DNA of 64,000 bases. It comes from Bacteroidia bacterium. GTDB taxonomy: Bacteria > Bacteroidota > Bacteroidia > SpSt-205. Position 1 is the stretch's first letter. Every line of letters begins with the position of its first letter. The position numbers were made by a program, and so were the translations under genes. The stretch covers positions 709,570-773,569 of the forward strand of contig BPGV01000001.1 in the NCBI GenBank assembly GCA_026003215.1, in the 5' to 3' direction. The notes under the pieces were generated by a model. It did not search any database and was not told the DNA's origin. It saw only the letters and a program-made list of their open reading frames with translations. Shown here piece after piece: positions 24,076 through 31,626 of this stretch.

Positions 24076-25044
24076 TTACTCAGGGGTAAGCGGCTGCTCT
24101 TTGAGCTCTATGATGCGCACAGGTGCTACTGCGGGGAGGAGCTCGGACTTAAGGAGGATGCGCTGGCCATTAGGCCCCGCAGCATAACTGATAAAGCCCG
24201 TACCTAACCCCATGCGAGGTTCTCGGCTGAGGGCATACACATCCCGCGAAAGGGGATAAAAACCCGGCCGGAGATACCCTGCATAGGGATAATAATAGCT
24301 CTCTCCATCAGAAGACAAAGCAAAAAGCCGCACGGAACGCAGAAACTTTTGCGTGGTAGAATCATCCCTATCGCACACCCAAGCCACCCCGATCAGGCCT
24401 ATAGCGCGAGGTTCTTGCTGCACATAGGAGATGACCGCCGGCAGGGAGTCGGCTCGGTATAGGCGAGCCGCAGGGGACTCCCCCTTCAAAAGCGTATCCC
24501 GTATATAACGAAATATGCCTGACCCTGCCCCGCCTTCTATGACGAAGACATAAGGCGAGCGAGGATTACGAAGCCAAGCTATAAGCGTATCCACGTGGAG
24601 CAAGCTATCCTTGCGAGCAGGATGGCCAATCACGGCGATGCCTTCTCGGGCGAGGCGCACTTGTTTGGGACGGATGCGCTGTTCGGTAAGGGCGAGCGAC
24701 TCCGCCGCCGTAAAAGGCCGTGAGACTATCGCTACCCGAAAGCTATCTTGCAAAAGGCCTTCCACTGCCTGTGCTTCGGTGGTATAGACGATATCCACCC
24801 GTGCCTTGGGATAGGTACGATGAAACTGTTCTACGACGGCCTCCAGCGCTGGGCGTAGGCTCATATCTGCCGCTATCCGAATATGGCCACTGGTCGGTGT
24901 ATCCGCGGGCTCAGAAGCCGAAGGCGAACTACACCCGCCTACACTTAGGAGGACCAGCTTACCGACGAGCAGCCACCGCCGCTGTAGAGGCCTTGCGCCG
25001 AGAAAGTCGCGCCCAAATAAGCGCTGCAATATCACTCGCCACAT
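24076..25044 (-). CDS. PstS-like substrate-binding lipoprotein
   Basis: The product is a periplasmic binding protein of the PstS/phosphate-binding class, about 290 residues after processing. A lipobox-like segment (LVLLSVGGC) predicts lipid attachment. Family features include IRIAADMSLRPALEAVVEQFHRTYP at the start of lobe 1, VAIVSRPFTAAE, and EGGAGSGIFRYIRD, the anion-binding loop. No Pst permease or ATPase is adjacent, so a phosphate-uptake role is uncertain; orphan PstS-like lipoproteins are common in this phylum. The start is unclear: every in-frame start lies inside the secDF 3' end, and I use ATG 25044, which leaves a long basic leader. It is probably the last gene of the secDF operon. 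Confidence 0.72.
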   Translation of the reverse strand: MWRVILQRLFGRDFLGARPLQRRWLLVGKLVLLSVGGCSSPSASEPADTPTSGHIRIAADMSLRPALEAVVEQFHRTYPKARVDIVYTTEAQAVEGLLQDSFRVAIVSRPFTAAESLALTEQRIRPKQVRLAREGIAVIGHPARKDSLLHVDTLIAWLRNPRSPYVFVIEGGAGSGIFRYIRDTLLKGESPAARLYRADSLPAVISYVQQEPRAIGLIGVAWVCDRDDSTTQKFLRSVRLFALSSDGESYYYPYAGYLRPGFYPLSRDVYALSREPRMGLGTGFISYAAGPNGQRILLKSELLPAVAPVRIIELKEQPLTPE

Positions 25045-27940
25045 AAATCGTCGAAAATATCCCCAAAACAAACCCTAAGAGGAGCAGCAGCGAAAAACCT
25101 TTCGTGTTTTCACCACCTACGAGGAGCAAAATAAATACCACCAAGGCCGCCGTAAAGGTTGTTAGGATCGTCCGAGAAAGTACCAAGTTAATACTGCGGC
25201 TATGGAGCTGGACAATCGGTACCGCCTCGGAACCCGGCCGAGCGCGTTCCTCTCTAATCCTGTCAAATAAAATCACAGCATCATTGATGATAAACCCTAT
25301 CACCGTTAGGATGGCCGCTATGGTATCCTGATTAGCCTCTATCGGGAAAGGTAGGAGGTTAGAATGACTAAGGAAAGCATAAAGCCCCAGAAGTACTATG
25401 GTCGTAGCGGCTAAAGAAGCAGCACTCCCAACAGAATACGCTATACTGCGGAAACGCAATAAAATATACAACGCAATCCCTATAATCCCGAACAAAACTG
25501 AAGTAATAGCGCTGCTGCGTATATCTTCGGCTATGCTGGGACCAATCAGGGCTGAGCGAATAATCGTGGGCTGGGCATCTGCATGATTCTTCCGCAGGCC
25601 CGCTAAAAGGGCTTCCTCTACTTTGGCTTGCATGCCCGGTTGGTCATACAGATAACTCGTGCTTATGAGCACATCGTTTTTGGCCCCTACCGTCTTGATG
25701 ATGGGCACACTGCCTTGGAAAGCCTCGGTGAGGTCCCGCTGAAGCTGGTCTAAGTTGGGTGGACGCGTAAGCGCCACTTGAAACTGATAGCCCCCCGTAA
25801 ACTCAAGCCCCGGCCGAATACCTAACCCCAAAAGTGCCCCCGCACTCAGCACCAAAAGACCTAATACCACCCAGCGAGAGACTTTATAGTGTTTATCAAA
25901 TGCTATTGTAGGCACCCGACCCATAAACTTCTCCATCCTGCTCGAACGAAACCGCAACTTTGGCCCCCATCGTTTAGAGGCATACATCCCCTCTACCAAA
26001 AGCCGGGTGATTAATACGCCCGTGAGCAATGTACCTACTATGCCTATAATCAGGGTCACCGCAAAACCCCGGATGGGTCCAATTCCAAAAATATACAACA
26101 CTACCCCTGCCAGCAAAGTAGTCAAATTAGAGTCTACGATGGCCGAAAGCGCATTATTGAAACCATTTTCAATCGCCCCCTTCAAGGACTTTCCTGCGCG
26201 CAGCTCCTCCAATACGCGCTCGTAGATGAGGATATTGGCATCCACCGCCATCCCCAAGGTGAGCACTATCCCCGCAATCCCCGGCAGGGTAAGCACCACA
26301 TTCATGGCCGCCATTACCCCCGTAATGAAAAGTAAAAGCAAGATAAGCGCTAAATCCGCCAAAATCCCCGCTGTACTATAAAAGACCCACATCACCAGTA
26401 AAATACTGACAAAAGCCAGCACGAGGGCGAGAACCCCTTGTCGGATAGTTTCTTCTCCTAAGGAAGGCCCTACAATTTCTTCGGCTTCTATGCGAATCGT
26501 CGCGGGTAGTCGTCCTGCTTTGAGCACATTCGCTAAGTCTTTGGCTTCTTCTACAGTGAAGTTTCCCGTAATCTGAGAGTTGCCATTCGCAATCACACTC
26601 TGGACCACAGGGTAGGTATAGACATATCCATCCAGCACTACAGCTATGGACTTGCCTAAGTAGTCGGTGGTGAGACGTTTCCAGATACGGGCTCCTTCGG
26701 CGTTCATGCGCATGGTGACCATCGGCTGCCCATCATCCGGATTGAAGTCCTGGCGTGCATCTTCTATGGCTTCGCCTGTGAGAGGGGCCTGTCGTGTGGG
26801 ATTTACTTTCAAGGCAATAAGGGTAAGCACATCGGAGCCCTCCTGCTCGGGTTTCACCGTCCAAGCAAAAGCCAAGTTATCGGGAAAGAGCAACCGCACC
26901 TCCGGATGTCCTAAGTAGGCATTCACCGTAGCGGTATCCGTAATACGCGCATACCCCACTACAGGGCTATTTTCGGAGGGGTTTTGCGGAGGAACCAAAA
27001 CGGCAAAAAGCGGGTTTTCTTTTTCAAACTTAGCTTTTTTCTCGGCTTCTGAGAGGGTTGTGTCTTTTTTAGTCGTGTCTTTTTCGGCTTTTTTGTCAGC
27101 CTTTTGACCTAAAAGAAGCTCCTCTGTAGAGGCAGGTGCGGTCTGCGTAGTGTCTTTCTGCACCGTATCCGCAGGCGCTGTGGTGGTATCCGTAGCCTTG
27201 CCGGCTTGGAGCGCCGCAAGCTTCCCATTGGCTCGTTGGAGCAGGGGAAAGACTTCTTTTATCGTATAGGTAGGCCAGAACTCCAGCTGAGCCGTGGTCC
27301 GGAGGAGACGCCGAACGCGTTCGCTGTCTTTGACCCCCGGCAGCTCTAACAGAATACGCCCAGTCCCCGGCTGCCGCTGAATATTGGGCGACACTACCCC
27401 AAACTGGTCTATGCGCACCCGCAGAATCTTATAGGTGCGGTCCACGGCATCCTCTACCTCCTTCTGAAGCTTAGCCAGCACTTCAGAGTCAGAAGCATCG
27501 TAGGATAACCCCAGCTTAGGCCCCGCAAAAAACTGGGCCAGCCGTGTCTCCGGACTTTTCTCCCGAAGCAGCTGGGCAAAAAGATCAACCAGATTCCCTT
27601 CTCCGCGTCGGTATCGGCGTACGGCTTCACTCAGCACTTGTTGGAAAAGTGTATCGTTGGGTACTTCACTCAGGCCACGGAGAATATCCTCTACCCCTAC
27701 TTCCAGCGTTACGTACATCCCACCTTGGAGGTCCAGTCCTAAGGTAAAAGCATTTTCTACCGCTCTACGGTAATATTTATAGTTATCGGGGTCTTTGAGC
27801 CAAGTAGCGCGGGCTTCTGGCGTGAAACTACTGAGTTTCGCCTCCATCCGGAAACGTTCTACGACCCAATACAAGTTATACAAGACAATCGCATAAAATA
27901 TCCCCAGTAGGGTCAGGATGAAAGCCTTATGGCGCAGCAT
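24959..27940 (-). CDS. secDF: Fused protein-export membrane protein SecDF
   Basis: The 993-aa protein contains SecD (about 1-660) and SecF (about 670-990) in one chain, as is usual in Bacteroidota. SecD features are TM1, the GLDLQGGMYVTLEV motif, the P1 periplasmic domain and the VGPSLGEETIRQG stretch before helices 2-6. SecF features are FTGGYQFQV, IGPSIAEDI and a second helix block. SecDF uses the proton gradient to pull exported proteins through SecYEG. A low-complexity Thr/Lys/Asp-rich insert at about 250-312 (for example KADKKAEKDTTKKDTT) interrupts the P1 domain. A -7 box inside the upstream NUDIX gene gives it its own promoter. Confidence 0.97.
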   Translation of the reverse strand: MLRHKAFILTLLGIFYAIVLYNLYWVVERFRMEAKLSSFTPEARATWLKDPDNYKYYRRAVENAFTLGLDLQGGMYVTLEVGVEDILRGLSEVPNDTLFQQVLSEAVRRYRRGEGNLVDLFAQLLREKSPETRLAQFFAGPKLGLSYDASDSEVLAKLQKEVEDAVDRTYKILRVRIDQFGVVSPNIQRQPGTGRILLELPGVKDSERVRRLLRTTAQLEFWPTYTIKEVFPLLQRANGKLAALQAGKATDTTTAPADTVQKDTTQTAPASTEELLLGQKADKKAEKDTTKKDTTLSEAEKKAKFEKENPLFAVLVPPQNPSENSPVVGYARITDTATVNAYLGHPEVRLLFPDNLAFAWTVKPEQEGSDVLTLIALKVNPTRQAPLTGEAIEDARQDFNPDDGQPMVTMRMNAEGARIWKRLTTDYLGKSIAVVLDGYVYTYPVVQSVIANGNSQITGNFTVEEAKDLANVLKAGRLPATIRIEAEEIVGPSLGEETIRQGVLALVLAFVSILLVMWVFYSTAGILADLALILLLLFITGVMAAMNVVLTLPGIAGIVLTLGMAVDANILIYERVLEELRAGKSLKGAIENGFNNALSAIVDSNLTTLLAGVVLYIFGIGPIRGFAVTLIIGIVGTLLTGVLITRLLVEGMYASKRWGPKLRFRSSRMEKFMGRVPTIAFDKHYKVSRWVVLGLLVLSAGALLGLGIRPGLEFTGGYQFQVALTRPPNLDQLQRDLTEAFQGSVPIIKTVGAKNDVLISTSYLYDQPGMQAKVEEALLAGLRKNHADAQPTIIRSALIGPSIAEDIRSSAITSVLFGIIGIALYILLRFRSIAYSVGSAASLAATTIVLLGLYAFLSHSNLLPFPIEANQDTIAAILTVIGFIINDAVILFDRIREERARPGSEAVPIVQLHSRSINLVLSRTILTTFTAALVVFILLLVGGENTKGFSLLLLLGFVLGIFSTIYVASDIAALIWARLSRRKASTAAVAARR

Positions 27941-28508
27941 GAGGCGGCAAAGTTAGGGCTTTCCGATGAAGGAGACATTCCACCCGCAGAAGGCCTGCTA
28001 CCGAGAGGGAATCCGTAATCTCCCCCCGATGCACCATTTCTATGGCCTCCGAGAGGGGGAGCCGTTTCACTTGGAGTGCTTCAGAAGGGTCAGGCCGAGC
28101 CTCTCCCCCAGAGAGCTCCCAAGCGAGATAGACAAGGGCTTCTTCATCCGATACGCTATTAGAGAGATGCATGCGCAAAATAAGCTGCCAATACCGCGCC
28201 GAAAGCCCCGTTTCTTCTAACAGTTCGCGTTGGATCTCTTTTATAGGGTCTTCGGTGAGCTTGCCTCCCCCTTCTGGAATCTCCCAACTATATGCCTCCA
28301 AAGGGTACCGATATTGCCCTACCAAGTAGATGTACCCCTCGGCATCTATCGGGATAACCCCCAGAGCCCTATGCTTGTAATGGACCACCCCATAAATACC
28401 AGACTGACCCGAAGGATGAATAACCGAATCTTCTCGCACCAAAATCCAAGGGTTTTCATACACCACCCGAGAAGCGAGAACCTTCCAAGGATTTTTAGCT
28501 ATGCTCAT
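27927..28508 (-). CDS. NUDIX hydrolase (ADP-ribose pyrophosphatase-like)
   Basis: The 193-aa enzyme carries a complete Nudix box, GGGKLTEDPIKEIQRELLEETGL, which fits GX5EX7REUXEEXGU. It follows a region (YRYPLEAYSWEIPEG) typical of ADP-ribose/nucleoside-diphosphate-sugar hydrolases of the NudF type. It would hydrolyse a nucleoside diphosphate linked to a moiety X; the substrate is not certain. Its ATG shares one base with the stop of the upstream PorE-like gene (TAATG). The secDF start overlaps its 3' end by 14 bp. Confidence 0.92.
   Translation of the reverse strand: MSIAKNPWKVLASRVVYENPWILVREDSVIHPSGQSGIYGVVHYKHRALGVIPIDAEGYIYLVGQYRYPLEAYSWEIPEGGGKLTEDPIKEIQRELLEETGLSARYWQLILRMHLSNSVSDEEALVYLAWELSGGEARPDPSEALQVKRLPLSEAIEMVHRGEITDSLSVAGLLRVECLLHRKALTLPPHAAP
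27948..27955 (-). promoter_or_regulatory. -7 element TAACTTTG for secDF, inside the NUDIX gene
   Basis: It ends 7 nt before the secDF ATG at 27940. Transcription can therefore start within the operon. Confidence 0.6.
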
Positions 28509-30013
28509 TAGAGAGAAAGGATACGAAACTCTACTCGACGATTGAGTGCACGCCCTTCGGGTGTGCGATTATCGGCTATGGGTTGGGTAGGCCCCACGCC
28601 CACGACACGGAGGCGTGCCTCCGGAATACCCCGGCTTTTGAGATACTGAGCTACGGCGTTTGCCCGCCGCCAAGAAAGCGCCATATTCTTTTCCAACGAA
28701 CCGGTGCTGTCGGTATGCCCCACGATTTCTATATGCATGGTAGGCCGCTCGCTGAGGAGCCAGGTAAGCCGTTCCAGTTCCAGATGACTCTCGGGCTGGA
28801 GGGTACTATCCCCCACCGCAAAGAAAAGCCCACTTAGCCGTATCACCTCCCCTACCGTAAGCGGAGCTACCAAAATTTCTTTTTCAAATACGGCCCCTTG
28901 CTTAGGAGGCTGCCGCAGATCTATTTGCTCACTTATGCTGAAATACCCCGGATTCAATACGAAGACACCATACAGCGTGCCCAACGGAAGTAAGATACGG
29001 TAAGCGCCGGTCCCTTCTTCGGAAAGGGCAGTACCTTCCAGCTTCCCCGCCAAGAGGTCGTAGTAGCGTATCTCTGCGCCGCCGATGGGCCGCTTAGTGT
29101 TTTTATCCCGCACATACCCTTGAACGATGGCTGAGGGACGGGGCTGAAACGCCGGAGGAAGATACGCTTTGTAAATCTGCCTACCCCACATCGTTATAGA
29201 GTCAGTCGAAACAAAGAAAGCCGTATCCGGGCGCAGCGCCGCAAACTTAAAGTAATAGTCATCCGCATCCGAGTTTATAGGGACAGGAAGCCGTTGCGGA
29301 GGAGACCAACGCTGCCAAGAGTCATCCAACCGCCGAGCAAGGTAAATGTCAAAACCCTTGGAATCCTGCCGTCCATTACTGGAAAAGTATAAGCTTACCC
29401 CATCCGGTGCCAAGAAAGGCGTTATTTCATCACCTTTTGTATTTATTTGCGAACCTAAGTGTAAAGGCTCACTCCAGAGTTTTTTTTCAGGGTCAAAGAA
29501 ACTAACATAAATATCTTCGCCCCCAAGACTTTCAGGGCCTTTCATAGATAAAAGGAGCGTGCGTCCATCCCACCCTAAGCCTGCCGTGAGCGAAGACCCA
29601 CTCTCACTCTGAAAGTTCTGAATACGAAGCTGTACCGACGCCGCCCACAAATCGCCCGAAAGCCGCCGAGACAGGCCTAACTCACACTTGTTCTGCGGAT
29701 TGCGAAACTCTTTATACACCAAGAGATATTGCCCATCCGGAGTAATTCCAAAAGGAATATTGCCGCGAGGGTCATTTACCGCACCCCCTAAATGCAAGGC
29801 CGGCCCAAAACCGCCTAAGGTATCTACCCACTGCGCATAAAAAATATCCTGCGCCCCATACCCGACGGGGTCATCCAAACGCCAGAAAAAAAGCTGCCTT
29901 CCATCAGCGGAAAGCACAGGGGCACTCTCATGCAAGGCCGTATTAATAGTGGGGCCTAAGGGGACACGCTGTGCCCATATCAGCATCCAAACGCTTAGCC
30001 ATGCCCACCGCAT
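28508..30013 (-). CDS. PorE-like OmpA-family protein with WD40/PD40 propeller
   Basis: The protein of about 501 aa begins with a signal peptide (MRWAWLSVWMLIWAQ). A PD40/WD40-like beta-propeller covers about 20-280 (repeats such as TPDGQYLLV, APDGVSLYFSSNGR), a carboxypeptidase-regulatory-like domain about 300-390 (VQGYVRDKNTKRPIGGAEI), and an OmpA-type peptidoglycan-binding domain the last 110 residues (IEIVGHTDSTGS, RANAVAQYLKSRGIP, NRRVEF). This order matches PorE, the T9SS component that binds peptidoglycan, except that the N-terminal TPR part of PorE is missing. ATG 30013 lies 6 nt after TATTTTTG; the track start at 30133 runs into the permease gene. Confidence 0.8.
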   Translation of the reverse strand: MRWAWLSVWMLIWAQRVPLGPTINTALHESAPVLSADGRQLFFWRLDDPVGYGAQDIFYAQWVDTLGGFGPALHLGGAVNDPRGNIPFGITPDGQYLLVYKEFRNPQNKCELGLSRRLSGDLWAASVQLRIQNFQSESGSSLTAGLGWDGRTLLLSMKGPESLGGEDIYVSFFDPEKKLWSEPLHLGSQINTKGDEITPFLAPDGVSLYFSSNGRQDSKGFDIYLARRLDDSWQRWSPPQRLPVPINSDADDYYFKFAALRPDTAFFVSTDSITMWGRQIYKAYLPPAFQPRPSAIVQGYVRDKNTKRPIGGAEIRYYDLLAGKLEGTALSEEGTGAYRILLPLGTLYGVFVLNPGYFSISEQIDLRQPPKQGAVFEKEILVAPLTVGEVIRLSGLFFAVGDSTLQPESHLELERLTWLLSERPTMHIEIVGHTDSTGSLEKNMALSWRRANAVAQYLKSRGIPEARLRVVGVGPTQPIADNRTPEGRALNRRVEFRILSL

Positions 30014-30019
30014 GCCCCG

Positions 30020-30027
30020 CAAAAATA
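30020..30027 (-). promoter_or_regulatory. -7 element TATTTTTG for the PorE-like gene
   Basis: The box ends 6 nt before ATG 30013 and begins just after the stop of the upstream permease gene. Confidence 0.6.
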
Positions 30028-30033
30028 TCCTGA

Positions 30034-31251
30034 CTACTCGGTCTGAGTAAGAAGTCGTACCCACCGCCGCCGTGGGTAGGCCATAAGCGTGAGTAGAAAC
30101 GCTCCTACGCCCCCTACCCCTATTACTGCCCACAAATACCCATTATGCCAATAAACGGGCAAGGTAGGAATGAGATAGTTTTCTGGATCCAGGCGAATCC
30201 AGCCCCACAGGGCCTGACTGCCTAAAAACCCCAAAGCTATGAGGGTTCCTGCGCCCATGCCTATCCCTGTGACCATACAAGCTTGAAAGAAAGTGAGACT
30301 CCAGAGCCGACGAGCCGAAGCCCCCAAAGCCCAACATAACTCATACCGCAGACGCTGCGCAAATTGTAGGACCAAAAAGGCCGACGCCCCAGAGAAAAAA
30401 CTCAGTCCCAACACAATCCCCAATATCACCTGCACATTTTGATCAATAAGACCAAGCCAATCAAAAATATCGGGGAAAATAGCTTCCACAGGGATAAGCT
30501 CATACAAATAAGGCAGTTTCAAGGTCACCGCTTGTATGAGCGAATCAGAGACCGGCCGGCTGGGGAAAATATGAGCCACTTGCACTTGGGTAGAGTCCCA
30601 TCCTAAAAGCCGCTGGGCCATCTCTATCGGGATAAATCCTATATACCTATCAATCTCATCCAACCCCACTTGATACAAGGCCCCTATGCGCAAACGGCGC
30701 AGACGCGGAGGGTCGGCCAGCCATATCGATGTAATCTTATCCCCTACTTTTACGCCTAACTGCTCTGCAAGCGTGCGGGATAACACTACCATCGTATCCC
30801 CCCCCCACGCAGACATCGGCTGGGAAAGGGCCTCTCCCCAAGCAGTATGCCACCAGGAAGCCTCCACGCCTACTAAGTTTAGCCCTTCATACCGCCCTGT
30901 TCCACTCTCTATGAGCATCGGCAGGTGAATGGCTGACTCTATCCTACACCCCGCACGGCGAAGGTTCTCTACATAAGCCCTATCTATCGGCAGAGGCCGA
31001 TTCTCCTGTTCCTCTCCATAGTAGCGCAGCCAGAACTGCCCTAAGTAACTATGTAGGCGCTGGGTGATCGCCTGCCGAAAGGAATAGGACGCCGTGAGGA
31101 TTAGCAGGGCAGAGGCCGTCGCCAAAGCCACTACCCCTATCTGAATGAGGAATATCAGCCGCTGCCGACGCAGCCCTTGCCCCATGAGGAGCTTGGCTGC
31201 AAGCGTCCCTAAGCCGAAGAAGGCTCGGAAAGCGGATATAACTTTCTCCAC
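30034..31251 (-). CDS. FtsX/LolE-family ABC transporter permease
   Basis: The 405-aa protein has TM1 near residue 35-55 (IFLIQIGVVALATASALLILTA), a periplasmic MacB-like domain (about 65-250), and three C-terminal helices (VQVILGIVLGLSFFSGASAFLVLQF, MVTGIGMGAGTLIALGF, LWAVIGVGGVGAFLLTLMAY). This is the LolC/LolE/FtsX topology used for lipoprotein release or envelope mechanotransmission. No ATPase gene is adjacent, so its partner is unknown. It overlaps the upstream 67-aa gene by 43 bp and may be cotranscribed with the two tRNAs ahead of it. Confidence 0.85.
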   Translation of the reverse strand: MEKVISAFRAFFGLGTLAAKLLMGQGLRRQRLIFLIQIGVVALATASALLILTASYSFRQAITQRLHSYLGQFWLRYYGEEQENRPLPIDRAYVENLRRAGCRIESAIHLPMLIESGTGRYEGLNLVGVEASWWHTAWGEALSQPMSAWGGDTMVVLSRTLAEQLGVKVGDKITSIWLADPPRLRRLRIGALYQVGLDEIDRYIGFIPIEMAQRLLGWDSTQVQVAHIFPSRPVSDSLIQAVTLKLPYLYELIPVEAIFPDIFDWLGLIDQNVQVILGIVLGLSFFSGASAFLVLQFAQRLRYELCWALGASARRLWSLTFFQACMVTGIGMGAGTLIALGFLGSQALWGWIRLDPENYLIPTLPVYWHNGYLWAVIGVGGVGAFLLTLMAYPRRRWVRLLTQTE

Positions 31252-31412
31252 CGATTGAAGTAAAACAAATACCGCTGCTCGTAGGCTTGACGCCCCAGCA
31301 CCTGAAAAGAAGTTATATGAATGCGCCGCTCAGTATTTGGCACTTCAGCCTCCCACTTTTGAGGGTCTACCCGCTTCTCCCGCAAAAAAACGGCGAAAGC
31401 CTCCTCTACCAT
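31209..31412 (-). CDS. Small conserved-looking protein after tRNA-Leu
   Basis: The 67-aa protein is acidic-aromatic, without a signal peptide or helix long enough for a membrane segment. Motifs such as EAFAVFLREKRVDP and the C-terminal YLFYFNRWRKLYPL recall a family of small uncharacterised Bacteroidota proteins, but I cannot name it. Its ATG lies only 4 nt beyond the 3' end of tRNA-Leu on the same strand and its stop lies 43 bp inside the FtsX-like gene, so it is wedged between an RNA gene and a protein gene. If tRNA 3' processing releases it, the message would be nearly leaderless. Confidence 0.6.
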   Translation of the reverse strand: MVEEAFAVFLREKRVDPQKWEAEVPNTERRIHITSFQVLGRQAYEQRYLFYFNRWRKLYPLSEPSSA

Positions 31413-31416
31413 CGCA

Positions 31417-31503
31417 TGCCGAGGACGGGACTCGAACCCGTACCGCCTTTTTCAGGCGACAGGATTTTAAGTCCTGCGTGTCTACCGATTCCACCACCTC
31501 GGC
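31417..31503 (-). tRNA. tRNA-Leu (anticodon TAA)
   Basis: The cloverleaf is complete: acceptor stem GCCGAGG/CCTCGGC with discriminator A, D-arm, anticodon stem CAGGA/TCCTG around the loop CTTAAAA (anticodon TAA), a long class II variable arm (CGCCTGAAAAAGGCG), and the T-loop GGTTCGAGTCC. CCA is not encoded. It lies 11 bp after tRNA-Gly and 4 bp before the 67-aa gene. Confidence 0.96.
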
Positions 31504-31514
31504 AAGAAGAAACG

Positions 31515-31587
31515 AGCGGCAGACGGGACTCGAACCCGCGACCTCAACCTTGGCAAGGTTGCGCTCTACCAGCTGAGCTACTGCCGC
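31515..31587 (-). tRNA. tRNA-Gly (anticodon GCC)
   Basis: The acceptor stem GCGGCAG pairs with CTGCCGC, with discriminator T as usual for Gly; the D-arm reads AGCTCAGCTGGTAGAGC, the anticodon stem CAACC/GGTTG encloses TTGCCAA (GCC), and the T-arm is GGGTTCGAGTCCC. CCA is not encoded. It is the first gene after the TACCTTTG box. Confidence 0.96.
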
Positions 31588-31594
31588 AGTGCCG

Positions 31595-31602
31595 CAAAGG
31601 TA
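31595..31602 (-). promoter_or_regulatory. -7 element TACCTTTG for the tRNA-Gly/tRNA-Leu operon
   Basis: It ends 7 nt before the mature tRNA-Gly 5' end, so the primary transcript has only a very short 5' leader. Confidence 0.68.
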
Positions 31603-31626
31603 TAAACTTTTTCCCACATGCAAGCC

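Noticed and set aside
31345-31623. A 92-codon minus-strand frame across the tRNA genes
   Set aside because: It reads through two intact tRNAs, a familiar annotation artefact.
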